A DNA stretch of 64,000 nt from Halorubellus sp034808145 (lineage in GTDB: Archaea > Halobacteriota > Halobacteria > Halobacteriales > Natrialbaceae): the NCBI RefSeq assembly GCF_034808145.1, contig NZ_JAXHGM010000014.1, positions 26,049-90,048 on the forward strand, written 5' to 3'. The notes under the pieces were generated by a model, which had not been told where the DNA came from, did not search any database, and saw only the letters and a list, made by a program, of their open reading frames with translations. Below are positions 1 to 9,143 of this stretch, piece after piece (position 1 is the stretch's first letter; each line of letters begins with the position of its first letter). Made by a program: the position numbers and the translations under genes.

Positions 1-193
1 CCTCGGCGTCGACGGCGTTCGCGTTCGTGTTCTCGCGGTCCAGGAGGTCGGTGACGACGCGGCTGTCGACGGGGTCGACCTTCGACGGGTCGACGTCGAG
101 CTCCGGCGGGTCGATGTCGAACTCGGCGTAGGGGTCGTCGAACCCCTGGCCGGAGGAGTACTCGTGGTCTCGGTCGGGGTTCTCCTCGGTCAT
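1..193 (-). CDS. Conserved haloarchaeal protein, N-terminal part only
   Basis: This minus-strand gene starts with ATG at 193 and runs off the left edge, so only the first 64 residues are visible. They are very acidic and rich in Asp, Pro and Tyr (beginning MTEENPDRDHEYSSGQGFDD) and show no catalytic motif. The open frame, the strong Asp/Glu bias and an in-frame ATG support a real gene. It looks like a cytoplasmic protein conserved in haloarchaea, but the function cannot be told from this fragment. Confidence 0.7.
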   Translation of the reverse strand, partial: MTEENPDRDHEYSSGQGFDDPYAEFDIDPPELDVDPSKVDPVDSRVVTDLLDRENTNANAVDAE

Positions 194-466
194 GGAAGTG
201 GATTTGGCGACGAGCGCGGGTAAGCCCTTCGCTCGCGGCGTCAGAGCGGACCACCACGCGGTCGTGCGTATCTCCAGTGGAAGCGAAGGGGGTTCGCGAC
301 CCGTTCGCACGGACGACACCGGTCCCCACGCGAACCGGAAGCGAACGCGGTCGCTCCGCCGAACGCTACGAGCGGTGGTCCGGTTCCAGCGGTCCCGCTG
401 GGGACGAAACGCGCATCCGGCACGTCGACCACGCGGTTCGCGGTCGCGTCGACAGCGGCGTTCGTC
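194..466. other. Intergenic, nothing recognised
   Basis: The stretch lies between the start of the partial left-edge gene and the stop of the zinc/winged-helix regulator. The open frames here are Arg-rich and lack haloarchaeal protein composition, so I read them as chance. No clear hairpin or RNA gene was seen. Confidence 0.5.
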
Positions 467-1366
467 TCACGACCGGGTCCGCTCGACGACGTTCAGGTCG
501 CCGTCGGCGACAAGCGTGAGCGCGTCCCCATCGAACTCGATGGTGAGGCCGACCAGCCAGGGGTCGGTCGACCGGACGGTCACGCCGCGGTCGGTTGCCG
601 CGAACTCCAGTTCCCACAGCGGCGTCGAGAACACGTCGACGCCGTGCTCGTGACAGAACGAAACGACGTCCCCATCGGGCAGGAGCGCGGTGCCGAGCGT
701 CAGATGCCGCTGATCGCCGCAGTGAGTGCACGACCGGTACACCGACAGCGCTCTGCGGTCGGAGTCGGCGTACGGCGCCGTCTCGGCGTCCAGGAGTTCG
801 GTGTCGAGCTCGTTCCCGCAAGTGATGCAGACGCTGCGAGCGAACGCGAGGTGGCGATGCTGGTAGAACGCGGCCACTCGGTCCAGCGCCGCCGACCCTC
901 CCGCGACGACCCCAGGTGGCGCGCCGGAGTACCCGTACGTGTACGCACAGTCGGGACATTCGACCGAGACCATGCTCTTCTCGATCGTCGCGGTGACGTC
1001 CGCTCCACAGTAGTGGCACGCGAACCCGGCGTCGATCCCGTGGACGGAGTCGCTCTCTTCGAAGGTCCCTCCGCGAATCATGCCGTAGAGCCGGCGTCCT
1101 TCGGCGCGCATCCGGTACCCGTCTTCGAGCGATTCGACGTACCGCCCGACCAGTTGCTTGAGGTGATAGTTGAACTGGCTGGACCCCACGTCGGTGTCGG
1201 TCCGCGACCGTAGTTCCGAGAACGACAGCACTGGTGGAGCACCCTGCTCGACCCGGGCGTCGCCCAGGGCGCGGACGATCGCCGCTCTGATCTCGTTGCC
1301 GACGATCGCGAACGCATCGACCGGGGAGTCGTCGTCGTTCCGGGACCCGTCGCCCGTGCTCGGCAT
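467..1366 (-). CDS. Winged-helix transcriptional regulator with zinc-binding cysteine pairs
   Basis: A probable DNA-binding regulator of 299 aa. Residues ~10-105 resemble an ArsR-type winged helix (FSELRSRTDTDVGSSQFNYH then HLKQLVGRYVESLEDGYRM, typical of helix-turn-helix plus wing). Two zinc-ribbon-like parts follow: CHYCGADV...CPDCAYTYGY, then CITCG...CTHCGD with CHEHG nearby. Haloarchaea carry many regulators of this build; the effector is not evident. ATG at 1366 is preferred over an in-frame GTG at 1381, because it removes an Arg-rich lead. It is not obviously in an operon. Confidence 0.8.
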   Translation of the reverse strand: MPSTGDGSRNDDDSPVDAFAIVGNEIRAAIVRALGDARVEQGAPPVLSFSELRSRTDTDVGSSQFNYHLKQLVGRYVESLEDGYRMRAEGRRLYGMIRGGTFEESDSVHGIDAGFACHYCGADVTATIEKSMVSVECPDCAYTYGYSGAPPGVVAGGSAALDRVAAFYQHRHLAFARSVCITCGNELDTELLDAETAPYADSDRRALSVYRSCTHCGDQRHLTLGTALLPDGDVVSFCHEHGVDVFSTPLWELEFAATDRGVTVRSTDPWLVGLTIEFDGDALTLVADGDLNVVERTRS

Positions 1367-1489
1367 GTTCCGACGGACCACACGCAGATTGTTAACGGTT
1401 TGGCGGCAGTTCGCCCAGCAACAGTGGTCGCCCGCAGCTCCAGCCGGGACCGGGCGTGCGTGGAGCGTACGACCGCTCCTCTCACGCGC

Positions 1490-2506
1490 TCAGTCCCGTG
1501 CGACGACGTCGACGACGCCGGAGAGGTCGAGCGGGACCGACCCCTTCGTGTAGCCCTCGACGCTGCCGTCCGGGCGGACGCGGTAGACGAGCGCGGGCCG
1601 ATGGTGGACGTCCGGGCGTTCGCCACGGACGGCGGCCCACTGGTCGTCGTGGTAGCTCGAACAGTCGACGAACAGCGTCACGCCGCCGCCGTGCGCTTCG
1701 AGCTGGCCGGTGGTCTTCGTCTGCGCGGTCTCCCGGATCGCGGTCACGGGATCGTTCGCGGACCGGTCCTGGGGCGGGAGCGGGCGCGTCACCTCGACGA
1801 GGTTGCTCGTCCCGTCCGACGCGATGGCGCGGTAATCGAGGCTGTAGCCGCCCGCGACGTCGATCTCGGGGACGACGTCGTAGCCGGCTTCGGTGAGGAG
1901 CCACGCGGCGACGTACTCCGCGATCGCCGACGCCATCCGCGTCAGGTCGAGGTACTCGCTGGTCCCGAGCTTGCCCGCCATGACGTGGCGGTCGTCGTCG
2001 AGGACGCCCGTGTCGAGGACGCGTTCGAGGAACGCGAGCGCGTCGTCCGCGTCGGCGTCCGGGAACCCGCAGGCGTGCTCGGAGAGGAACTCGCGCGTGG
2101 TGTGTCGCCCGTCCTTGCTCATCAGGACGGGCAGGAAGAACCACGCGACGTGCGGGTACTCCGTCGTCCACGGCGCCTCGACCGCGAGGTCAGCGAGCAG
2201 TTCGCGCTGCGCCCAGCGGTGGACCGGGTAGGGTATCTCGTCCCAGTCGCGTTTGTCGGTCCGCCAGAGCGCGCTCGGCGTCTCGGTGTTCCCGAGCCAG
2301 TACGCCTCGCTGTCGTCGTAGAGGAAGAGCGCGATGTCGCCGTTGTCCATCTCGAACCGCACGCCCGTCCAGCCGTCCGGCGGCCGGTAGTGGGGCGTGG
2401 TCCTGGTCGCTCCGAGGTTGTCGTCGAGCGGCGAGAAAATCTGCTGGTGGACCTGCTGGTCGGTCCAGCGGCCCTGCGAGTACCGGAAGCGGAGGGGGCG
2501 TGCCAC
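1490..2506 (-). CDS. DUF5784-like haloarchaeal protein
   Basis: A 338-aa cytoplasmic protein starting at GTG 2506. I recognise the N-terminus (MARPLRFRYSQGRW) and the WLGNTETPSALWRTDK segment as a family restricted to haloarchaea, from memory DUF5784. No function is known. The C-terminal half contains YSLDYRAIASDG, then NLVEVTRPL, then QTKTTGQLE, a spacing reminiscent of PD-(D/E)XK nuclease folds; that is inference only. No operon partner is close on the same strand. Confidence 0.8.
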   Translation of the reverse strand: MARPLRFRYSQGRWTDQQVHQQIFSPLDDNLGATRTTPHYRPPDGWTGVRFEMDNGDIALFLYDDSEAYWLGNTETPSALWRTDKRDWDEIPYPVHRWAQRELLADLAVEAPWTTEYPHVAWFFLPVLMSKDGRHTTREFLSEHACGFPDADADDALAFLERVLDTGVLDDDRHVMAGKLGTSEYLDLTRMASAIAEYVAAWLLTEAGYDVVPEIDVAGGYSLDYRAIASDGTSNLVEVTRPLPPQDRSANDPVTAIRETAQTKTTGQLEAHGGGVTLFVDCSSYHDDQWAAVRGERPDVHHRPALVYRVRPDGSVEGYTKGSVPLDLSGVVDVVARD

Positions 2507-2674
2507 GTCGCCCGATACGCCCCCCTGTCACATGAGAGCCACGGCATGCGCGCGCTGTCGTCGGTCGGCATCGAGACGGTTCGAACTCCCCTCGCAGGCG
2601 GACCGCGTGATGGAACGCCCAAGACCACTTGCACCCTGGACTTTCATGCCACGTGAACGCGTACCGTCGACAGG

Positions 2675-2684
2675 TTCAAATATA
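2675..2684 (+). promoter_or_regulatory. TATA element of the DUF5786-like gene
   Basis: TTCAAATATA stands out in GC-rich DNA and is centred about 25-30 bp ahead of ATG 2704/2713, the spacing expected for an archaeal TATA box serving a leaderless or nearly leaderless message. Confidence 0.55.
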
Positions 2685-2703
2685 GACATGCCTTATCACG
2701 GTG

Positions 2704-2886
2704 ATGGTTAGCATGTCGATGGGTGCTTACGACGAGGACGAGTACGAACGTCGCGAGGAGAAGTCCACGCACGTCGACGCGGACTTCGACGACGAGCGGA
2801 CGGTCTACCACGGCGAGGTCGAGTACGACTCGGGCGAATCCACCGAGGAACTGCTCGACCAGTTCAAGCAACTTCAGGAGGAGTAG
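2704..2886 (+). CDS. Small acidic DUF5786-like protein
   Basis: A short, extremely acidic protein with the core MSMGAYDEDEYERREEKS and the tail SGESTEELLDQFKQLQEE. This matches a small conserved haloarchaeal family, from memory DUF5786, of unknown function. The C-terminus could form an amphipathic helix. Starts at ATG 2704 or ATG 2713 (MSMGAYDEDE) are both possible; the upstream TATA element would put transcription start close to either, and 2713 fits the family N-terminus best. Confidence 0.85.
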   Translation: MVSMSMGAYDEDEYERREEKSTHVDADFDDERTVYHGEVEYDSGESTEELLDQFKQLQEE

Positions 2887-3001
2887 TCGCGACGTCCGGC
2901 GACTCGCGGGGGGAGATTCGACGCCGCTGCCAGCCGCGGCACTCCACTCGCATCCGGTGATCGGGTCACGTGGCGCTGTCGGCTCGCGTCCAGCGGCCGC
3001 G

Positions 3002-3835
3002 TCACGTGGACGGGGCGCTGTCGTCGACGCCGGCGAGCGTCAGACCGACGGAGAGCGCGGTCGCAGCCGCCACGGCGAGCACGTGCCCGAGCAGCACGAC
3101 GAGCAGCACCGGTCGGTCGAGGACGAACGGGACGAACGCCAACTGGACCGCGGCGAACGCGAGGTTCAGTCCGTCGGCGCGAGCGAACGCACGACTCCGG
3201 GCCGCGTCGAACTCGAACGTGTACGCCCGCCAGACGGCCGCGACCGCCGCCCACCAGCTCGTCCCGATCCGGTAGACGACGTCCCAGAGCACGAGCAGCG
3301 TCAGGTACGTCGCCAACACCGGCGGTTCGTCGCCGAGGAGCGCGGCGACGAGCGGGTCGGCTGCGACGCGCGGGTCGTACACGAACAGGTGCGTGACGAC
3401 GGCGACGAACGCGAGCACGCCCAGGACGACCTCGACGTTCGACCCGAACAGCAGCCGTCGGTACGGTTCCGGGGCGTCGAGCTCGCGGATGCGCCTCGCG
3501 TACGCGAGCATGAGCGCGCTCCCGACCGCGGCGACCGCGACCGCGGCGGTGCCGACGACGACACCGGCCCACAGTCCGTACAGCGCCGCGACCACGAGCA
3601 CGCCCGCCTCGAACGCGAGCACCTGAATGCCGATGGCGGTCGAGGAGCCGACGTCGACGCCAGGGAGCGCGCCGACGATGCTCTCGTACACCCACGCGTC
3701 GCCGTACTGCGCGTCGGCACGTCGTCCCGCAGCGTCACCGTCGGACGCCGTCCCGCCAGCGTCCCCAGGGGGACGACCTTCCGCGTCCGTCGTGGCCGCG
3801 TCGGCGGACGCGGCGTCGTCTGACGAGCGGGTCAC
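3002..3835 (-). CDS. Multi-spanning membrane protein, unknown function
   Basis: A 277-aa protein with a soluble, low-complexity acidic N-terminus (~60 aa rich in Asp, Ala, Gly) followed by about six or seven hydrophobic segments, for example VLAFEAGVLVVAALYGLW and VVLGVLAFVAVVTHLFVY. Its ATG (3835) overlaps the stop of the upstream NAD(P)-binding protein gene by 4 bp, so the two are translationally coupled. No transporter or enzyme motif is recognised. Confidence 0.8.
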   Translation of the reverse strand: MTRSSDDAASADAATTDAEGRPPGDAGGTASDGDAAGRRADAQYGDAWVYESIVGALPGVDVGSSTAIGIQVLAFEAGVLVVAALYGLWAGVVVGTAAVAVAAVGSALMLAYARRIRELDAPEPYRRLLFGSNVEVVLGVLAFVAVVTHLFVYDPRVAADPLVAALLGDEPPVLATYLTLLVLWDVVYRIGTSWWAAVAAVWRAYTFEFDAARSRAFARADGLNLAFAAVQLAFVPFVLDRPVLLVVLLGHVLAVAAATALSVGLTLAGVDDSAPST

Positions 3836-4764
3836 TGCAGTCCGGGGCTCCCGCCCTGGAGCGGGCTGCCGCCGCTCCCGTTCGCCGACCGGGAGAGCGC
3901 GCGGCGGACCGCCGAGTCGAACGGCGTCAACGCGACGTCGATCTCGTCGGCGAGCCGGTCGTCCTCGACGACGACCGGGTTCTTCAGCCCCTCGATGAGG
4001 GGGTGAGCCACTTCCTTCGGGACGTCCGAGACGAGGTTGACCCAGTAGGCCGAGAGCCGCGGCGTCAACACCGGTACGGGGACGATGTACAATCGCTTCC
4101 CCATCGCCTCGGCGGTGCGTTCCAGCATCTCGCGGTACGTGAGGACGTCCGGGCCACCTATCTCGTAGGTCTCACCGGCGGTGTGCGGGCGACTGAGGAC
4201 GCCAGTGAGGTACCCGACGACGTCGCTCACCGCGATGGGTTGACAGGGCGTGTTCACCCAGCGCGGCGTGATCATCACGGGGAGGCGGCCGACGAGCTGC
4301 GTTATCATCTCGAAGCTCACCGACTCGGCGCCGACGATGATGGCGGCGCGCAGCGTCGTCAGGTCGAACTCGCCCTCGCTGAGGACCGCCTCGACGCTCC
4401 GGCGGGACGCGAGGTGCTCGCTCAGGTCCTCGCCTTCCTCGCCGAGCCCGCCGAGGTAGACGACGCGGTCGACGCCCGCGGCGTCGGCGGCGGCGACGAA
4501 GTTCCGCGCCGCGCGCTCGTCGCGCTCGGCGAAGTCCTCGCCGGAGCGCATCGAGTGCACGAGGTAGTACGCGACGTCCACGTCGTCGAACGCGCCGCCG
4601 AGGCTGTCTGGCTCGAGGAGGTCGCCCTCGTGGACCTCGACCTCGTTCCCGGGGTAGTCCTCGCGGTTCCGGACCAGTGCGACGACGTCGTGGTCGCCCG
4701 CGATGAGCGCGGGGATCAACTCGCCGCCGACGAACCCCGTCGCACCGGTCACCAACACGCGCAT
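3832..4764 (-). CDS. NAD(P)-binding protein of the atypical SDR (NmrA/complex I NDUFA9-like) family
   Basis: A 310-aa Rossmann-fold protein. The N-terminus has the dinucleotide motif GATGFVGG at residues ~7-14, then VHEGDLLEPDSL and YLVHSMRSGEDF, typical of extended atypical SDRs (NAD-dependent epimerase/dehydratase-like, NmrA group). The usual YxxxK pair is not obvious, which suits a binding, sensor or reductase role. The C-terminus (YIVPVPVLTPRLSAYWVNLV) resembles the part that follows the Rossmann fold in membrane-associated homologues, which agrees with its coupling (ATGA overlap) to a membrane protein gene. Substrate unknown. Confidence 0.85.
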   Translation of the reverse strand: MRVLVTGATGFVGGELIPALIAGDHDVVALVRNREDYPGNEVEVHEGDLLEPDSLGGAFDDVDVAYYLVHSMRSGEDFAERDERAARNFVAAADAAGVDRVVYLGGLGEEGEDLSEHLASRRSVEAVLSEGEFDLTTLRAAIIVGAESVSFEMITQLVGRLPVMITPRWVNTPCQPIAVSDVVGYLTGVLSRPHTAGETYEIGGPDVLTYREMLERTAEAMGKRLYIVPVPVLTPRLSAYWVNLVSDVPKEVAHPLIEGLKNPVVVEDDRLADEIDVALTPFDSAVRRALSRSANGSGGSPLQGGSPGLQ

Positions 4765-4839
4765 ACCACGGGGTCGGGCCGCCGCCGTCTTAAGGATGCC
4801 TCCAACGCCGTCGAAACGAACCGCTCGTCGCGACGTCGG

Positions 4840-5733
4840 TCAGTCCCAGCCGGGCGTCTCGGGCGCGCCCCTGGCGTCCTCGACGCGCTCGGCGAGGCCG
4901 GGGTCGGACGGCTCTCCGCTGGCGGCGCGCGTCTCCCAGTCGTCGATGGCGGCGCCGACCCAGGAGCCGGCGTCGAGCGCGCGGTCGCGGTAGCGCTCGT
5001 AGGCGTCGTCGTTCCGCTCGATGCGGCCGGGGCTGGCGGCGGCCGCGGTGGCGACGAACTCCGCGCGGTCCGCGGCGGTCGCCTCGCCCGCCGCGAGCCG
5101 CGCGACGCGTCCGTCGAGCGCGCCGGGGTCGGGGTGCGCGAACACCTTCCCCCCGAGCGCCTGCGGGCCGAACAGCGGTTCGGCGTCCGCCGGCACCGAC
5201 TCCTCGACGAGGCGGTCGCCGGGTGCGCCGAACTCGCGCTCGACGCGCTCGCACACGGACTCCACGTCCATGAGGAGGTTCCGCCCCGGGTAGGTCGCGC
5301 ACTCGTCGGGGTACAGCTCGTCGTCGTGGACGCGGCACTGCAAGGTCTCGGGGTCGAGGAACGCGCACGTCGGGAGCCACGACGTCTCGTCGGCGCCGAC
5401 CGGCGCGACCGGCTTCGGCGGCTTCCGGAGGCCGACGAAGAACGCCGGGCGGCCCGCGACGGCGGCGACGTCGAACCCGTCGACGCGCACCGACCGGTCG
5501 GACGCCTCGCCCGCGTCGCCGGCGGCGGGCGTGCGCTCCCAGAGCCGCGGCGCGAGCGCGTCCGCGAACCCCGCGGTGACGAAGTCACGGACCTCGTCGC
5601 GCGTCAACGGCACGAGGTTGTACACGTCGTCGAGCGGGCGTTCGGGGCCGACGCGCTCGTGGTCGTCCGGCGTCGCCGACAGCGACCGCCAGTCGACGCA
5701 GCAGCCCGCGCAGCCCTCGCAGTTCACGCGCAT
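4840..5733 (-). CDS. YkgJ-family cysteine cluster protein
   Basis: A 297-aa protein beginning MRVNCEGCAGCCVDW, the CxxCxxCC cluster of the YkgJ (UPF0153) family, probably binding zinc or an Fe-S cluster. More Cys residues follow (CAFLDPETLQCRVHDDEL, CATYPGRN, CERV), as usual for the family. The C-terminal ~100 aa are less conserved. ATG 5733 puts the cluster at the N-terminus; a TTG at 5754 is possible but unlikely. The biochemical role of the family is unclear. Confidence 0.85.
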   Translation of the reverse strand: MRVNCEGCAGCCVDWRSLSATPDDHERVGPERPLDDVYNLVPLTRDEVRDFVTAGFADALAPRLWERTPAAGDAGEASDRSVRVDGFDVAAVAGRPAFFVGLRKPPKPVAPVGADETSWLPTCAFLDPETLQCRVHDDELYPDECATYPGRNLLMDVESVCERVEREFGAPGDRLVEESVPADAEPLFGPQALGGKVFAHPDPGALDGRVARLAAGEATAADRAEFVATAAAASPGRIERNDDAYERYRDRALDAGSWVGAAIDDWETRAASGEPSDPGLAERVEDARGAPETPGWD

Positions 5734-5851
5734 ACTCGGCCCTTCTGCACGCAACGACGAAATACCTCGCTCGGTCGTCGTCGGTCGACGCGACGGTCGT
5801 CCGGGGCCGCGTCCCGTCGCCGTTCCCGACTCGGGGAGGGAGTCCCGGCGT

Positions 5852-6451
5852 TCAGACGCCGAGCCACTCGTCGTCCCGGACGGGATAGCCGCGCTTCCGG
5901 CAGTGCTTCGCCGCCTCCCGACGCACGTCTCGACTCCCGGGAAGGGCCTCCTTCTCGTGGATGCGCTCGACGATCCAGTCGGCGATGACGCCGATGGGTT
6001 CGTCGTCGTCGGCGGCGTCGACGTCCGCGAGCGCCGCGAACGTCCGCTGGTAGCCGTCGCGCTGTGACTCGGGGAACTCCGGGTCCGGGAGCGTCGCCGC
6101 GGCCTCCGCGACGCGTTTCATCGCCCCGGCGACCGTCGGTCGCTGCACTCGCTCGCGGACCGCGGTCGGGGAGTCGAACGTCTCGACGTCCGTCTCCGGG
6201 ACGAGCGCCGCGACGGCGTACGTGTCCGCGCCCGTCCGGACCTCGCGCTCGCCGACGGCGGCGACGACCTCGACGCCCGTCGCCGGGAACGCGACGTCGT
6301 CGAGCGCTCGCTCCAGTTCGGCGAGTTCGCTCGAATCGACCGGCGGCTCGGGCTCGTCCGCGCGCTCGATGGCGGTCCTGATGGCGCGCTCCCGCTGGCG
6401 TCTGTCGGCGTCGTCCGCCTGTTTCTCTCGCCCTCGTTTATTGTCTGCCAT
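5852..6451 (-). CDS. Conserved haloarchaeal protein, unknown function
   Basis: A 199-aa soluble, highly charged protein. The first ~45 residues are basic/acidic and likely helical (MADNKRGREKQADDADRRQR); residues ~50-110 look like a small alpha/beta domain (VAFPATGVEVVAAVGEREV, similar to short DUF5789-type domains); the C-terminus is helical and ends KHCRKRGYPVRDDEWLGV. No catalytic motif. Monocistronic. The family resemblance is from memory. Confidence 0.75.
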   Translation of the reverse strand: MADNKRGREKQADDADRRQRERAIRTAIERADEPEPPVDSSELAELERALDDVAFPATGVEVVAAVGEREVRTGADTYAVAALVPETDVETFDSPTAVRERVQRPTVAGAMKRVAEAAATLPDPEFPESQRDGYQRTFAALADVDAADDDEPIGVIADWIVERIHEKEALPGSRDVRREAAKHCRKRGYPVRDDEWLGV

Positions 6452-6636
6452 CCTCTAGCATACGAGAGCTGGACGAATAACCCTGTGCCAAAGCGGTCAC
6501 TCGCGAGCCACTTCGCGCGGTCACCTCACCATCGCGCGGCCACCCTACCAGTCGTGGCCACGGCTCGCGGGTCGCGGCCACGGACTGCGGCCGGCTCGGA
6601 GAAAGACACTTGCGGCGCTGGCACCGACTCGCTCGT

Positions 6637-6831
6637 GTGACGACCGACCCCTGTGACGGCTGCGGGAAGCGCGTCCGCGTCGCCGGCGGCATCGGCGACA
6701 TGTGGACCGCGCCCGGGCCCTCCGGCGGCATGACCCTCGAGTTCGACGACGGCACCGAAGCGTTCCTCTGCTTCGACTGCATCGAATCGCTCCCCGACGA
6801 CCCGACGAAAGGCGACGTGCCCGGGGCGTAG
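6637..6831 (+). CDS. Small zinc-finger-like protein (two CxxC pairs)
   Basis: A 64-aa protein from GTG 6637: VTTDPCDGCGKRVRVAGGIG at the N-terminus and FLCFDCIESLPDD near the C-terminus. The two Cys pairs (CDGC and CFDC) are spaced as in a single-zinc ribbon. Upstream start codons would add an Arg/His-rich lead with no homology. Small zinc proteins are abundant in haloarchaea; a role in nucleic-acid or protein binding is a guess. Confidence 0.8.
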   Translation: MTTDPCDGCGKRVRVAGGIGDMWTAPGPSGGMTLEFDDGTEAFLCFDCIESLPDDPTKGDVPGA

Positions 6832-6887
6832 CCGCTCGCGACCGACGCCCCGTAACGCACTCGGCGCTGGCGACCGAACTCGCGGGT

Positions 6888-7193
6888 ATGGTCGCGTCCC
6901 GTCGGTTGCTCGTGCTCGCGCTCTCGCTCGCGGCGGTCGGCTCCATCGTCCTCGGGGGCGTGCTCGTGACGGTCTTGGAGCAGTCGGCGGGCGGGCTCGG
7001 TGCGGTCGGTGACCCGCTCGTGCTCGCGGCGGTCGTCGGACTCCTCGGGGTCGCGCTCGGCGCGGCGGTCGCGAACGCGCTCACCGGTCCCGGTGGCCCG
7101 AGCGGGCCGGACGGCCCGACGCCCGCGGACCAGCGACGCGAGGCGAACGAGTGGGGTGACCCACCCGGTGTCGACGTCGACGACGACGAGTGA
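6888..7193 (+). CDS. Small membrane protein with two transmembrane segments
   Basis: A 101-aa protein from ATG 6888. Segments LLVLALSLAAVGSIVLGGVL and PLVLAAVVGLLGVALGAAVA are hydrophobic helices; the C-terminal ~35 residues are Gly/Pro-rich and acidic, ending DVDDDE, probably on the cytoplasmic side. No known function. It lies 56 bp downstream of the zinc-finger gene on the same strand and could share its transcript. Confidence 0.75.
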   Translation: MVASRRLLVLALSLAAVGSIVLGGVLVTVLEQSAGGLGAVGDPLVLAAVVGLLGVALGAAVANALTGPGGPSGPDGPTPADQRREANEWGDPPGVDVDDDE

Positions 7194-7288
7194 GGTCGGG
7201 GCGCGTCCGCGGAGACCGGGGAGACGAGCGGCCGCGGTGCGTCGTCGACCGCGGGAGCTTTTGCGCGGGGCGTGCTCGAAGTAGGATA

Positions 7289-9076
7289 GTGGATACGGAC
7301 CGGATGTTCGACGCGTTCCCCGCGCCGTCGTACCGCGGCGCCCAGGAGCAGGCGCTCCGGGACATCAAGGCGGCGTTCGACGACGGGAACGACGTGGTGC
7401 TGGTACGTGCGCCGACGGGGAGCGGGAAGAGCCTGCTCGCCAGAGCCATCGCGGGCTGTGCCGACAAGGTCGACGAGGTCGCGCCGAGCGAGGCGGCGGG
7501 CGCGTACTACACCACGCCGCAGGTGAGTCAGCTCGACGACGTCGAGGGCGACGCGCTCCTGCAGGACCTCTCGATCATCCGCGGGAAGAACAACTACAAC
7601 TGCATCCTGCCCGGGGAGACGGAGACGCCGGTCGACCAGGCGCCGTGCGTGCGCGAGTCCGGGTACGATTGCTCGATACAGCATCGCTGCCCGTACTTCT
7701 CGGACCGCGCCATCGCGTCGAACCGCTCCATCGCGGCGATGACGCTCGCGTACTTCATGCAGACCGCGGGCTCGGAGGTGTTCCGCAAGCGCGACGTGGT
7801 CGTCGTCGACGAGGCCCACGGGCTCGCGGAGTGGGCGGAGATGTACGCAACCGTCGAGCTGTCGCCCGAGACCGTCCCGATGTGGGACGACCTGAAGGTC
7901 CCCGAGATGGACGGGGACGTCGAGCGCGCGGCGCGGTTCGCGGACAGCGTCCAGGGGACCGCGACCCGCCGGAAGGACGACCTCCTCGTCGAGGACGAGT
8001 TGACCCCGGACCAGGCGAAGGAACGCGACCGCCTGCAGGAGCTCATCTCCGAGCTCGGGTGGTTCGTCAAGGACTACCGCGACCGCGACTCGGCGACGGA
8101 GTGGGTGGTCGACCAGCCCGACGGCGCGGGCACGCCGGCCCGCGTGAAGCCGATGAACCCCGAGAAGTACCTCTCGCATACGGTGTGGGAGCGCGGGAAC
8201 AGGTTCGCGCTGCTGTCGGCGACGATGCTCGACAAGGACGCGTTCTGTCGGGGCGTCGGCCTCGACCCCGACAGGGTGACGCTCGTGGACGTCCCGCACA
8301 CGTTCCCGGTCGAGCACCGGCCGCTGTACGACGTCACCCAGGGGAAGATGACGTACGAGCACCGCGACGACACCATCCCGAAGCTCGCGCGGACCATCGT
8401 CCGGCTGATGCAGCGCCATCCCGACGAGAAGGGGCTCGTGCACTGTCACAGCTACGCGATACAGGACCGGTTGCGCGAGCACCTCCGTGACCTCGGCGTC
8501 GGCGACCGCCTGCGGACGCACGGCAAGGACGACCGGGACGCCGAACTCGACGTCTGGAAGGCCCGCAGTGACCCCGAACTCTTCCTCTCGGTGAAGATGG
8601 AGGAGGCGCTCGACCTGGAGGGCGACCTCTGTCGCTGGCAGGTGCTGTGCAAGGCACCGTACCTGAACACGGGCGACTCGCGGGTCGCGCACCGCCTGGA
8701 ACAGGGCCAGTGGGCGTGGTACTACCGCGCGGCGCTCCGCACCGTCATCCAGGCGTGCGGGCGCGTCGTCCGGTCGCCGGAGGACGTCGGGCACACGTAC
8801 GTCGCGGATTCGAGCCTGCTCGACCTCTTCGAGCGCGCCCGGACCGACATGCCGGACTGGTTCGCGGCGCAGGTCGACCGGATGAGCCAGCCGTCGCTTC
8901 CCGAAATATCGGCGCGCGAGGCGCTCGCGGGCATGAACGGCGCTCGGGGGTCGTCGACGAGCGTCGGGACCGACGCCGGCGGCGACGACGGGCGCGACGA
9001 CGACGGCGGGTACTCGCGGCGGCGTCGCTCGCGGAAACAGGGTTCGGAGATGGCGGACGTCTGGAATCACGATTGA
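7289..9076 (+). CDS. Fe-S DEAH helicase of the XPD/Rad3/DinG superfamily 2 group
   Basis: A 595-aa ATP-dependent DNA helicase-like protein. Visible motifs: Walker A APTGSGKS, Cys-rich region at ~105-135 with four Cys (NYNCILPG, APCVRESGYDCSIQHRCPYF) fitting the XPD-type [4Fe-4S] site, DEAH box VVVDEAHGLAEW, SATMLDKDAF (motif III), and QACGRVVRSPEDVG (motif VI). The C-terminus is a low-complexity tail ending in an Arg/Lys patch. GTG 7289 is chosen; ATG 7304 (MFDAFPAPSYRG) is also possible. It is one of three such helicases in this window. Likely DNA repair or unwinding; the specific role is unknown. Confidence 0.9.
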   Translation: MDTDRMFDAFPAPSYRGAQEQALRDIKAAFDDGNDVVLVRAPTGSGKSLLARAIAGCADKVDEVAPSEAAGAYYTTPQVSQLDDVEGDALLQDLSIIRGKNNYNCILPGETETPVDQAPCVRESGYDCSIQHRCPYFSDRAIASNRSIAAMTLAYFMQTAGSEVFRKRDVVVVDEAHGLAEWAEMYATVELSPETVPMWDDLKVPEMDGDVERAARFADSVQGTATRRKDDLLVEDELTPDQAKERDRLQELISELGWFVKDYRDRDSATEWVVDQPDGAGTPARVKPMNPEKYLSHTVWERGNRFALLSATMLDKDAFCRGVGLDPDRVTLVDVPHTFPVEHRPLYDVTQGKMTYEHRDDTIPKLARTIVRLMQRHPDEKGLVHCHSYAIQDRLREHLRDLGVGDRLRTHGKDDRDAELDVWKARSDPELFLSVKMEEALDLEGDLCRWQVLCKAPYLNTGDSRVAHRLEQGQWAWYYRAALRTVIQACGRVVRSPEDVGHTYVADSSLLDLFERARTDMPDWFAAQVDRMSQPSLPEISAREALAGMNGARGSSTSVGTDAGGDDGRDDDGGYSRRRRSRKQGSEMADVWNHD

Positions 9077-9143
9077 ACGCGAGCCGGTCGCGGCGAGCGA
9101 CTGGACTCGCGTGCGGTCGAGTCGACCGTTCGGATGCAGCCGG

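Noticed and set aside
1400..2656. 418-residue open frame on the plus strand opposite the DUF5784-like gene
   Set aside because: Arg/Val-rich, no motif; antisense of a recognisable gene.
6545..9070. 841-residue open frame on the minus strand opposite the helicase
   Set aside because: Composition is His/Arg/Val-rich without domain signal; it is the antisense shadow of a clear helicase gene.
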